In this document: one piece after another, positions 22,840 to 33,812 of the stretch | Layout of the letters: each line of letters opens with the position of its first letter | Position numbering within the stretch: position 1 is the first letter of the stretch | Assembly (NCBI GenBank): GCA_947623455.1 | Contig: OX392534.1 | Span: 37,825,426 to 37,889,425 of the forward strand | From: Mimachlamys varia | Taxonomy: Eukaryota; Mollusca; Bivalvia; Pectinida; Pectinidae | DNA length: 64,000 nt | Direction of reading: 5' to 3' | Notes under the pieces: model-generated | What the model saw: only the letters and a program-made list of their open reading frames with translations | Database searches by the model: none | Told to the model about the DNA's origin: nothing | Made by a program: the position numbers and the translations under genes

Positions 22840-23758
22840 TTTTAACCCCTATTTACCACCCTCATTTGTAACCCAACTCAAACAGTACAGCTCCCTTTCC
22901 CTAACCCCATTTACCAACCTTGTTTATAACGCAAATGTTCAGGTCTCCCTGTTAATAACCCTATTCACCACCCTCATTTATAACCCACCTGTATACCTCC
23001 TTATGTCAACCCCCGATTATCCCCCCTTTCTGTTAGCCCAATTTACCACCCTCATTTATAACCCAACTGTATACCTCCTTGTCAACCCCCCATTATCCAC
23101 CCTTTCTGTTAACCCCATTCACCACCTCATTTATAACCCAACTGTATACCTCCTTGTCAACCCCCCATTATCCACCCTTTCTGTTAGCCCAATTTACCAC
23201 CCTCATTTATAACCCACCTGTATACCTCCTTGTCAACCCCCAATTATCCACCCTTTCTGTTAGCCCAATTTACCACCCTCATTTATAACCCAACTGTATG
23301 CCTCCTTGTCAACCCCCCATTATCCACCCTTTCTGTTAGCCCAATTTACCACCCTCATTTATAACCCAACTGTATACCTCCTTGTCAACCCCCCAATATC
23401 CACCCTTTCTGTTAGCCCAATATACCATCCTCATTTATAACCCAACTGTATACCTCCTTGTCAACCCCCCATTATCCACCCTTTCTGTTAGCCCAATATA
23501 CCACCCTCATTTATAACCCACCTGTATTCCTCCTTGTCAACCCCCCAATTATCCACCCTTTCTGTTAGCCCAATATACCACCCTCATTTATAACCCACCT
23601 GTATACCTCCTTGTCAATCCCCCCTTTATCCACCCTTTCTGTTAGCCCAATATACCACCCTCATTAATAACCCCACTACTGGGGTGGTATGTACCTCCCT
23701 CTCACTAAACCTGCTATCTGCCCTCCCTGTTAGCCCAATTTACCACCCTTTTTTAATT
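22840..23758. repeat. C-rich tandem array, about 77-bp unit, about 11 units
   Basis: Each unit contains ACCACCCTCATTTATAACCC, ACTGTATACCTCCTTGTCAA, CCCCCCATTATCCACCC and TTTCTGTTAGCCC. The first and last units are diverged. The plus strand is strongly pyrimidine-biased and G-poor. Proline/leucine/tyrosine-rich frames crossing it are by-products. Confidence 0.9.
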
Positions 23759-23869
23759 GTAACCTGTGTACACCCTCCTTTTCTGACCCTGACACCTCTT
23801 CATCTGTCCTTCCCTTAGCTTTTTCTCCCTTATGTTTTTGTTCTATGTTTTTGCACTCCTTCCTTTTTT

Positions 23870-25093
23870 AGCTCACCTGGTCCAAAGGACCAAGGTGAGC
23901 TTATGCCATACCGTGGCGTCCGTCCGTCCGTCGTCCGTCCGTCCGTTCGTCCGTCAACAATTGACTTCTTCTTCATGACCACTGATCAGAATTGAACTAA
24001 ATTTGGTAGGAAGCATCCCTGTGTGGCTGGGATTCAAATTTATACAAATGATGGGTCTGACCCCCCAGGGACCTGAGAGGCGGGGCCAAAAGGGGTCCAT
24101 TTGGCAATATTGATATAAATGACTTCTTCTTTGGAACTAAGCAATGTATGGCATTTATATTTCAGTGGTAGCATCCCTAGGTGGCTGGGATTCAAATTTA
24201 TACAAATGATGGGTCTGACCCCCCCGGGGCCTGACGGGCGGGGCCAAAAGTGTCTATTTGGCAATATTGATATTAACGAGTTCTTCTCTGGAACTAAGCA
24301 ATGTATGGCATTTATATTAGGTGGCTGGGATTCAAATTTATACAAATGATGGGGCTGACCCCCCAGGGGCCTGAGGGGCGGGGCCAAAAGTGTCTAATTG
24401 GCAATTTTGATATTAACGACTTCTTCTCTTGAACTAAGCAATGTATGGCATTTATATTTCAGTGGTAGCATCCCTAGGTGGCTGGGATTCAAATTTATAC
24501 AAATGATGGGGCTGACCCCCCAGGGGCCTGAGGGGTGGGGCCAAACGTGTCTAATTGGCAATATTGATATTAACGACTTCTTCTCTGGAACTAAGCAATG
24601 TATGGCATTTATATTTCAGTGGTAGCATCCCTAGGTGGCTGGGATTCAAATTTATACAAATGATAAGGCTGACCCCCCAGGGGCCTGAGGGGCGGGGCTA
24701 AAAGTGTCTAATTGGCAATATTGATATTAACGACTTCTTCTCTGGAACTAAGCAATGTATGGCATTTATATTTCAGTGGTAGCATCCCTAGGTGGCTGGG
24801 ATTCAAATTTATACAAATGATGGGGCTGACCCCCTAGGGGCCTGAGGGGCGGGGCCAAAAGTGTCTATTTGGCTATATTGATGCTGCACTGAACGCATTT
24901 CATGGATTAATGCCCTATTTGCCAAAAAACCTAACATTTTTAGAATTACAACAAAAGCAATTTACATGTACCCATCAAAAATGCTTATGATATATTGACA
25001 TAACAAGAAGGGCCACACATACACTTATGAGTCATTCTTGTTTCATATCACACGAAACCAGGTGAGCGATACAGGCCCTCTGGGCCTCTTGTT
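23870..25093 (+). mobile_element. Hairpin-ended non-autonomous element with ~157-bp internal repeats
   Basis: The left end is a near-perfect hairpin, AGCTCACCTGGTCC-AAA-GGACCAAGGTGAGCT, followed by a CCGTCC/CCGTTCGTCC run (23918-23956). The right end has CCAGGTGAGCGATACAGG, the small hairpin AGGCCC-TCT-GGGCCT and terminal CTTGTT. The outer GCTCACCTGG and CCAGGTGAGC are inverted copies. Between them are about six direct repeats of ~157 bp (GCATCCC anchors at 24013, 24171, 24468, 24625 and 24782, plus one copy lacking about 15 bp near 24320). There is no transposase. The ends match the 51966-56172 element. The superfamily is unassigned; the hairpin-plus-CTTGTT end loosely recalls rolling-circle elements, but that is inference. 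Confidence 0.85.
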
Positions 25094-26731
25094 TGTTTAA
25101 CTTTTTCTGTATTCATAATGTCTAGGGAAATTTGAATTGAGTATAGAAAGTGTAAATACCATAATAGTATTACTGTATCTACAGCATTTACAACATTATA
25201 TACAAGAAGATTGTTGTTGAAATTTTAGGCCCAATCAAATGTGAGGACAAACTGTTATGTCATCATAAAGAAATGTAAAGTGCACGTCCTGATGAATCTC
25301 ATATTGTCTAGATTTCATTTTCTGTCACGGTGGCGCTTTCGAAAAGAAGAAAAAAAAAATGGAATAAAGGTTTAATCTGAAGAGGGAAGGCCAGTGACTC
25401 CGAGGTTTTGTCAAAGAATAATAACAAACATCTTGGAGATCCGGAAATCACTCAGTTCCAGATTGAAGCTTGATGAATATTCATGTGTCGGTAGGGTAGC
25501 GGAAATTTTCTGTCTACTTCACACACAGAAAGTTCCATTTTCGTTTTTTTTTTTTTTTCAAAGCAATGACATGGGGAGAGCTAGACGTTATTATGCAATA
25601 TAATCACAATTTCTTTATTTAGGTATTTGGAGGAATCTAAGCATTTATGAGAGCGATGGTTTTATATAGCTTGGGGATTGGTGTTGCGTAGCTTGATAAG
25701 CTTTTTAAAGCAAGTGTTCAAAATGGATGATCTTGTTTACAAGTTTCAGTGTAATTATTTGGAGATAGGGAGGGGTTGCATCAATTTCCTTTGATACAAT
25801 TTTGGGAGGGAGGTGTTAATTATAGGAGAATGGGAATATTTATTGGGCTCTTTGATTAGGTAATAAAGATGTCACTAAATACTCTTTAATGCTTTTGAAA
25901 AAAAAAAGTACTCCAGAATTTCTTTTGAAAACCTCAAGACCTTAAAGTAAGTTCAGGTTTTGTGCTTCAATATTGATTTTCTATTGGAAACATTTTATCT
26001 GGATTTATAAGGAAGTTGTTGTGCACACTAAGTACCATTGAAATCAAAGCTGTATCACATTATGCTAGTCCATTATGTGCTTCATCATACAGAATAAAAT
26101 ATTTGTACAGATCAAAAAGACACAATACATAGAAGACAACTAAAAATTACATCTGTTCACTAAAAACTATGAGCAGGGATCAGTTTATATTATGGAATGT
26201 CATTAGCTTCTGGAATTTGATCAAAAAAAAACAACCCTCAATTTCATAATTATGTTTTAAATATATATGTTCTATCGTTTGAAATAGCTATCAGGGAGTA
26301 ATTATTGAACAGCGCTTGTAACTGTTAGCCGTTCTGTTGGGAGCACTTATTGATTTATACTAATGTGTCATATTAAAAACACACAGTTTTGATTATAATA
26401 CAAATTTATTCGTATGACATTCTGCAGATTAACTGTGACAGTAATTGAAAGAGTTATATTGATGTGGCAAATGCACACAAAACTCAGAAACAAATCAAAT
26501 TATTTATAAGAGGTCTGTTCGGTTATACTAGGCCTATAACAGGTGAAAATCCTTTGTGGGTGGGCTCCAGTAAAATTGATATCCATTTTGATGGAGGCTG
26601 TTTTTGGAAATATTGATAACGTAATTAATATGTATTGATACATGGTTGGTTTAATTATGTTTAAAATGAAAGTAAAACACATCACCCGCATGTGATACCC
26701 ATGTGACAGATGTCTGCATGAAATATCTCAT
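25094..26731. other. A+T-rich non-coding stretch
   Basis: No gene, RNA or tandem repeat recognised. Several oligo-A/T runs (for example about 25542-25558). Confidence 0.4.
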
Positions 26732-28666
26732 TTTCGATTCTGATACTTTTGTCGTTTTCAATATTGATACTTTTGTCGTTTGCGATACTGATACTTATGT
26801 CGTTTTCTATACTGATATTTTTGTCATTTTCTATACTGATACTTTTGTCGTTTTTGATACTGATACTTTTGTCATTTGCGATACTGAGACTTTTGTCGTT
26901 TTCGACACTGATACTTTTGTCGTTTTCTATACTGATATTTTTGTCATTTTCAATACTGATATTTTTGTCATTTTCTATACTGATACTTTTGTCGTTTTCT
27001 ATACTGATACTTTTGTCGTTTTCTATACTGATACTTTTGTCATTTTCTATACAGATACTTTTGTTGTTTTCTATACAGATACTTTTGTTGTTTTCTATAC
27101 TGATACTTTTGTCTTTTTCAGTACTGATACTTTTGTCGTTTTCGATATTGATACTTTGGCGTTTTCTATACTGATACTTTTTGTTGTTTTCGATACTGAT
27201 ACTTTTGTCGTTTTCGATACTGATACTTTTGTCGTTTTCAATACTGATATTTTTGTCGTTTTCGATACTGATACTTTTGTCGTTTTCAATACTGATATTT
27301 TTGTCGTTTTCGATACTGATACTTTTGTCATTTTTCGATACTGATACTTTTGTCGTTTTCTATACTGATACTTTTGTCGTTTTCAATACTGATATTTTTG
27401 TCATTTTCTATACTGATACCTTTGTCGTTTTCTATACTGATACTTTTGTCATTTTCAATACTGATATTTTTGTCGTTTTCGATACTGATACTTTTCACGT
27501 TTTCGATACTGATACTTTTGTCGTTTTCTATACTGATACTTTTGTTGTTTTCAGTACTGATACTTTTGTCGTTTTCAATATTGATACTTTTGTCGTTTTC
27601 TATACTGATACTTTTTGTTGTTTTCGATACTGATACTTTTGTCGTTTTCTATACTGATACTTTTGTCGTTTTCAATACTGATATTTTTGTCATTTTCGAT
27701 ACTGATACTTTTGTCGTTTTCTATACTGATACTTTTGTCGTTTTCTATACTGATACTTTTGTTGTTTTCTATACTGATATTTTTGTCATTTTCTATACTG
27801 ATACTTTTGTCGTTTTCAATACTGATACTTTTGTCGTTTTCGATTCTGACACTTTTGTCGTTTTCGATACTGATACTTTTGTTGTTTTCGATACTGTTAC
27901 TTTTGTCATTTCCGATACTGATACTTTTGTCGTTTTCAATACTGTTACTTTTGTTGTTTTCTATACTGATGCTTTTGCCGTTTTCAAAACTGATACTTTT
28001 TTCATTTGCAATACTGATACTTTTGTCGTTTTCTATTCTGATACTTTTGTTGTTTTCTATACAGATACTTTTGTTGTTTTCGATACTGATACTTTTGTTG
28101 TTTTCGATACTGACACTTTTGTCATTTGCGATACTGATACTTTTGTCGTTTTCAATACTGTTACTTTTGTTGTTTTCTATACTGATACTTTTTTCATTTG
28201 CAATACTGATACTTTTGTTGTTTTCTATTCTGATACTTTTGTTGTTTTCGATACTGTTATTTATGTCGTTTTCGATACTGTTACTTTTGTTGTTTTCGAT
28301 ACTGTTACTTTTGTCTTTTGCGATACTGATACTTTTGTCGTTTGCGATACTGTTACTTTTGTCTTTTTCGATACTGATACTTTTGTCGTTTGCGATACTG
28401 ATACTTTTGTCGTTTTCGATACTGATACTTTTGTCGTTTTCGATACTGATACTTTTGTCGTTTTCAAAACTGATACTTTTGTCGTTTGCGATACTGATAC
28501 TTTTGTCGTTTTCGATACTGTTACTTTTGCCTTTTGCGATACTGATACTTTCTTCATTTGCAATACTGATACTTTTGTCGTTTTCTATACTGATACTTTT
28601 GTCGTTTTCTATACTGATACTTATGTCATTTTCGAAACTGATACTTTTGTTGTTTGCGATACTGAT
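26732..28666. repeat. 24-bp minisatellite, about 80 units
   Basis: The unit is GATACTTTTGTCGTTTTC followed by (T/G/A)ATACT with variants. The two CpG positions (GTCGTT and TTCGATA) alternate with TpG and CpA forms (GTTG, GTCA, TTCAATA). Occasional 1-bp insertions (for example at about 27180 and 27612) shift the frames. All six frames contain long open stretches (up to 442 codons), which are by-products; the apparent hydrophobic peptides (LSFSILILL) are not membrane proteins. Confidence 0.95.
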
Positions 28667-28957
28667 CAGGTGGTATAATGATCACGTTTAGGTCTGGGTA
28701 GGGGTTAGTGTTAATGGCTAAGCAAGGAAACTGACCCTAATTGATATGTAGGGGGCTGGAATGGGAATGTCCAGATGTGAGAAGGTCACTGACCCACTGT
28801 CTGATCATACAGTACCAAGAGCTTATAATGGTCAAATTGACCAGTTAACACTTCATTCTTACAGACAAGGAAAATTCATGTTGCCATCTGTTCGGACACT
28901 TTCATCTCATAGTCATTCTGTTATCAGTTCCTAAATGAAACCATTTGACAATGTCTT
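28667..28957. other. Short unique spacer
   Basis: About 290 bp of unique sequence between two unrelated 24-bp arrays. No features recognised. Confidence 0.4.
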
Positions 28958-29414
28958 GTCTCCTGAGTATCTTAGATACTTGTCTCCTGATTATCTTAGA
29001 TACTTGTCCCCTGATTATCTTAGATACTTGTCCCCTGATTATCTTAGATACTTGTCCCCTGATTATCTTAGATACTTGTCCCCTGATTATCTTAGATACT
29101 TGTCCCCTGATTATCTTAGATACTTGTCTCCTGATTATCTTAGATACTTGTCTCCTGATTATCTTAGATACTTGTCCTCGATTATCTTAGATACTTGTCC
29201 CCTGATTATCTTAGATACTTGTCTCCTGATTATCTTAGATACTTGTCTCCTGATTATCTTAGATACTTGTCTCCTGATTATCTTAGATACTTGTCCCCTG
29301 ATTATCTTAGATACTTGTCCCCTGATTATCTTAGATACTTGTCCCCTGATTATCTTAGATACCTGTCTCCTGATTATCTTAGATACTTGTCCCCTGATTA
29401 TCTTAGATACTCAT
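28958..29414. repeat. 24-bp minisatellite, about 19 units
   Basis: The unit is CTTAGATACTTGTCCCCTGA plus TTAT. Nearly all variation is CCCC versus CTCC. One unit near 29175 lacks bases, which switches the open frame. The sequence is unrelated to the 24-bp array 300 bp to its left although the unit length is identical. Confidence 0.95.
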
Positions 29415-29465
29415 AAAGCCTTCAATACTTGCCATATAATACTTGTAACACTTGCATGCCTGCTT

Positions 29466-32236
29466 ACCCACTGACACCAATAATATTTATTTCCCTGATA
29501 CATTAAATGTTTGCCCATTGAAGCCTCTAATATTTATTTCCCTGGTACATTAAATGTTTGCCCACTGACACCAATAATATTTGTTTCCCTGATACATTAA
29601 ATGTTTGCCCACCGATGCCTCTACCATTAAATGTTTGCCCACTGATGCCTCTAACATTAAATATTTGCCCACTGATGCCTCTAACATTAAATGTTTGCCC
29701 ACTGATGCCTCTAACATTAAATGTTTGCCCACTGATGCCTCTACCATTAAATGTTTGCCAACCGATGCCTCTACCATTAAATGTTTGCCCACTGATGCCT
29801 CTACCATTAAATGTTTGCTTACTGATGCCTCTACCATTAAATGTTTGCCAACCGATGCCTCTACCATTAAATGTTTGCCCACTGATGCCTCTACCATTAA
29901 ATGTTTGCTTACTGATATATGTCTCTAACATTAAATGTTTGCCCACTGATGCCTCTACCATTAAATGTTTGCCCACTGATGCCTCTACCATTAAATGTTT
30001 GCCCACTGATGCCTCTACCTTTAAATGTTTGCCCACTGATGCCTCTAACATTAAATGTTTGCCCACTGATGCCTCTACCATTAAATGTTTGCCAACCGAT
30101 GCCTCTACCATTAAATGTTTGCCCACTGATGCCTCTAACATTAAATGTTTGCCCACTGATGCCTCTACCATTAAATGTTTGCCCACTGATGCCTCTACCA
30201 TTAAATGTTTGCCCACTGATGGCTCTAATATAAAATGTTTGCCCACCGATGGCTCTACCATTAAATTTTTGCCCACCGATGCCTCTACCATTAAATGTTT
30301 GCCCACTGATGCCTCTACCATTAAATGTTTGCTTACTGATATATGTCTCTAACATTAAATGTTTGCCCACTGATGCCTCTACCATTAAATGTTTGCCCAC
30401 TGATGCCTCTACCATTAAATGTTTGCCCACTGATGCCTCTACCATTAAATGTTTGCCCACTGATGCCTCTAACATTAAATGTTTGCCCACTGATGCCTCT
30501 ACCATTAAATGTTTGCCAACCGATGCCTCTACCATTAAATGTTTGCCCACTGATGCCTCTAACATTAAATGTTTGCCCACTGATGCCTCTACCATTAAAT
30601 GTTTGCCCACTGATGCCTCTACCATTAAATGTTTGCCCACTGATGGCTCTAATATAAAATGTTTGCCCACCGATGGCTCTACCATTAAATTTTTGCCCAC
30701 CGATGCCTCTACCATTAAATGTTTGCCCACTGATGCCTCTAACATTAAATGTTTGCCCACTGATGCCTCTACCATTAAATGTTTGCCCACTGATGCCTCT
30801 ACCATTAAATGTTTGCCCACTGATGGCTCTAATATAAAATGTTTGCCCACCGATGGCTCTAACATTAAATTTTTGCCCACTGATGCCTCTACCATTAAAT
30901 GTTTGCCCACTGATGCCTCTACCATTAAATGTTTGCCCACTGATGGCTCTAATATAAAATGTTTGCCAACCGATGCCTCTACCATTAAATGTTTGCCCAC
31001 TGATGCCTCTAACATTAAATGTTTGCCCACTGATGCCTCTACCATTAAATGTTTGCCCACTGATGCCTCTACCATTAAATGTTTGCCCACTGATGGCTCT
31101 AATATAAAATGTTTGCCCACCGATGGCTCTACCATTAAATTTTTGCCCACCGATGCCTCTACCATTAAATGTTTGCCCACTGATGCCTCTACCATTAAAT
31201 GTTTGCTTACTGATATATGTCTCTAACATTAAATGTTTGCCCACTGATGCCTCTACCATTAAATGTTTGCCCACTGATGCCTCTACCATTAAATGTTTGC
31301 CCACTGATGCCTCTACCATTAAATGTTTGCCCACTGATGCCTCTAACATTAAATGTTTGCCCACTGATGCCTCTACCATTAAATGTTTGCCAACCGATGC
31401 CTCTACCATTAAATGTTTGCCCACTGATGCCTCTAACATTAAATGTTTGCCCACTGATGCCTCTACCATTAAATGTTTGCCCACTGATGGCTCTAATATA
31501 AAATGTTTGCCCACCGATGGCTCTACCATTAAATTTTTGCCCACCGATGCCTCTACCATTAAATGTTTGCCCACTGATGCCTCTAACATTAAATGTTTGC
31601 CCACTGATGCCTCTACCATTAAATGTTTGCCCACTGATGCCTCTACCATTAAATGTTTGCCCACTGATGGCTCTAATATAAAATGTTTGCCCACCGATGG
31701 CTCTAACATTAAATTTTTGCCCACTGATGCCTCTACCATTAAATGTTTGCCCACTGATGCCTCTACCATTAAATGTTTGCCCACTGATGGCTCTAATATA
31801 AAATGTTTGCCCACCGATGGCTCTACCATTAAATGTTTGCCCACTGATGCCTCTACCATTAAATGTTTGCCCACTGATGGCTCTAATATAAAATGTTTGC
31901 CCACCGATGGCTCTACCATTAAATTTTTGCCCACTGATGCCTCTAACATTAAATGTTTGCCCACTGATGCCTCTACCATTAAATGTTCGCCCACTGATTC
32001 CTCTAACATTAAATGTTTGCCCACTGATGCCTCTACCATTAAATGTTTGCCCACTGATGCCTCTACCATTAAATGTTTGCCCACTGATTCCTCTAACATT
32101 AAATGTTTGCCCACTGATGCCTCTACCATTAAATGTTTGCCCACTGATGCCTCTACCATTAAATGTTCGCCTACTGATGCCTCTACCATTAAATGTTCGC
32201 CTACTGATGCCTATAATGTTTTGCCCTGTTTCTACA
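29466..32236. repeat. 30-bp minisatellite with higher-order structure
   Basis: The unit is ATTAAATGTTTGCCCACTGA plus TGCCTCTACC, about 88 units, with a less regular start (29466-29600). A marker unit with a 4-bp insertion (CTTACTGATATATGTCTCTA) occurs at 29908, 30332 and 31206. The unit variants after it run in the same order after each marker; the third block lacks one unit. The array has therefore grown by block duplication of about 424 bp or more. Several frames on both strands are open for hundreds of codons and are by-products. Confidence 0.95.
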
Positions 32237-32569
32237 TTAGATGATTGCCTCCAGATACTATAATGTGTGTTGCTGTGTGTAAGCAGTTAGTGATGTACAA
32301 ATTAAAGTGACACGGGTCAGTGACGTCTCTACACTGATTGATTTGGCAGGTCCACAGCTGCTTAAGTTGTATTTCCATCAACTGTGCTCTAAGGTTTTCA
32401 GGTCACGGCTTGGTCATACTCCCCAACATTTACCAGGGTATAATGAGGCACTCACTGACTGGAAGTATATTGGGCCCTGTGTACCTCCAGTCAGGTCAGC
32501 TTCTGTGGTGATAGTGTTGATGAAGAATGATCTTCCAGTTGATTTCATGATTAGGTCTAAACATGTCAT
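32237..32569. other. Unique spacer
   Basis: A 115-codon plus frame (32307-32654) begins here and runs into an element relic. It shows no family motif and is probably chance. Confidence 0.35.
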
Positions 32570-32705
32570 CAGCTTAGCTCTCCGCTGTCCTTTCATCTGT
32601 CCGCCCTTCCATCCGTCTGTCAACTTTTACTTTAAAACACTTCCAGTCCTCTGACCAACTTTGTGGATTTTCGACTAAATTTGGCCTGGATCATCATTAT
32701 ATAAA
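32570..32705 (+). mobile_element. Degenerate head of an AGCTCACC-type element
   Basis: TTAGCTCTCC is followed by a CTGTCCTTTCATCTGTCCGC and CCTTCCATCCGTCTGTCAAC run, then TTTTACTTTAAAAC, ACTTC, and a ...GACTAAATTTGGCCTGGATCAT segment. The order and words parallel the head of the elements at 23870 and 51966. The first hairpin is lost and no 3' end is found. Confidence 0.5.
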
Positions 32706-33439
32706 AAGAACTACACTTTGAAAACAGAGTGTTTGTGGGTGTGGACCAATAAGGAGAGCATAGTGATAATAATAAATAATAATAAAAAATTCTTCTCCTT
32801 ATTTAATTGCAGAATTGAAGAATTGAAAAAAAAAAATTGTCTATAGAATAGGGGACTGAATTTTGTATAAAATAAGGATTTGGCACCACTTGAGTACTGT
32901 AACATTACACTCAAGGTTTACTTTGAGAAACACAGCACATCACATTATTCGCCCCACTTCAAATTCGTTCCTAATCTGTTTTTGATTTTTTTTTTTTCTG
33001 AGTGTAAAATTGAATTTCCTAAAACATTATTTCAATGCATCAGGTGTGAAATTAAGAACACTAATCCCTGTGTTCACAGGTACAATGATTTAAATTACTT
33101 CAGTTCTGTTTGAAATTTCTGCCTTCATCATTAAAGGGCCAAAATAGCAAAAATGAAACGAGGGCAAATGTTTCCAGTTATGTAATAGCATTCTCATTCA
33201 TCCATACACTTCATACCATTGGTAATTATCAATTAGGTCAGAAGTAGGGGTGGGCTTATTACCGAAACATGGGCTTATTGCCGGAGAAATACAGTAAGTT
33301 TCTATACACAGATCCAATAGCTAGGTATATATGATACTATATACACTAAATGACTGTTAACACTTCCTTACTGTAAAGTCTTCCTGTTGTGTCTGAAGAC
33401 ATATAAACAGGATATTACTGTCCTGTGATTCCTGACAAA
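32706..33439. other. A+T-rich non-coding stretch
   Basis: Oligo-A/T tracts and a short GGGCTTATTACCG / GGGCTTATTGCCG doublet (about 33253-33285). No gene recognised. Confidence 0.4.
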
Positions 33440-33812
33440 GGAGGGTATCACATGTAGATAATATACAGATTGTAAGTATAGGTGATTCCCGACTAAGGAT
33501 GGTATCACATGCAGATAATATACAGATTGTAAGTATCACATGTAGATAATATACAGATTGTAAGTATAGGTGATTCCCGACTAAGGATGGTATCACATGC
33601 AGATAATATACAGATTGTAAGTATCACATGTAGATAATATACAGATTGTAAGTATCACATGTAGATAATATACAGATTGTAAGTATCACATGTAGATAAT
33701 ATACAGATTGTAAGTATCACGTGTAGATAATATACAGATTGTAAGTATCACATGCAGATAATATACAGATTGTAAGTATCACATGTAGATAATATACAGA
33801 TTGTAAGTACGT
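33440..33812. repeat. 31-bp minisatellite
   Basis: The unit contains AGTATCACATGTAGATAATA and TACAGATTGTA, giving 31 bp. The first part alternates with a longer unit containing GGTGATTCCCGACTAAGGAT. About ten units in all. Confidence 0.9.

Noticed and set aside
26749..28691. Apparent hydrophobic multi-span proteins (LSFSILILL repeats)
   Set aside because: T-rich repeat units translate into Leu/Phe/Ile/Ser in two frames. No loops or charged caps typical of membrane proteins.
28958..29414. Possible CRISPR-like array
   Set aside because: Direct repeats without distinct spacers, in a eukaryotic sequence. It is a simple minisatellite, as are the other arrays.
30333..32189. 618-codon minus frame and several plus frames in the 30-bp array
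   Set aside because: Pure translation of the repeat. Frames on both strands are equally long, and variants are not biased to silent positions.
29585..32216. TGTTTGC in the 30-bp unit as a forkhead-factor site array
   Set aside because: The motif is short and degenerate in an A+T-rich unit, so chance occurrence is likely. Unlike AGGTCA, it is not shared among several independent arrays.
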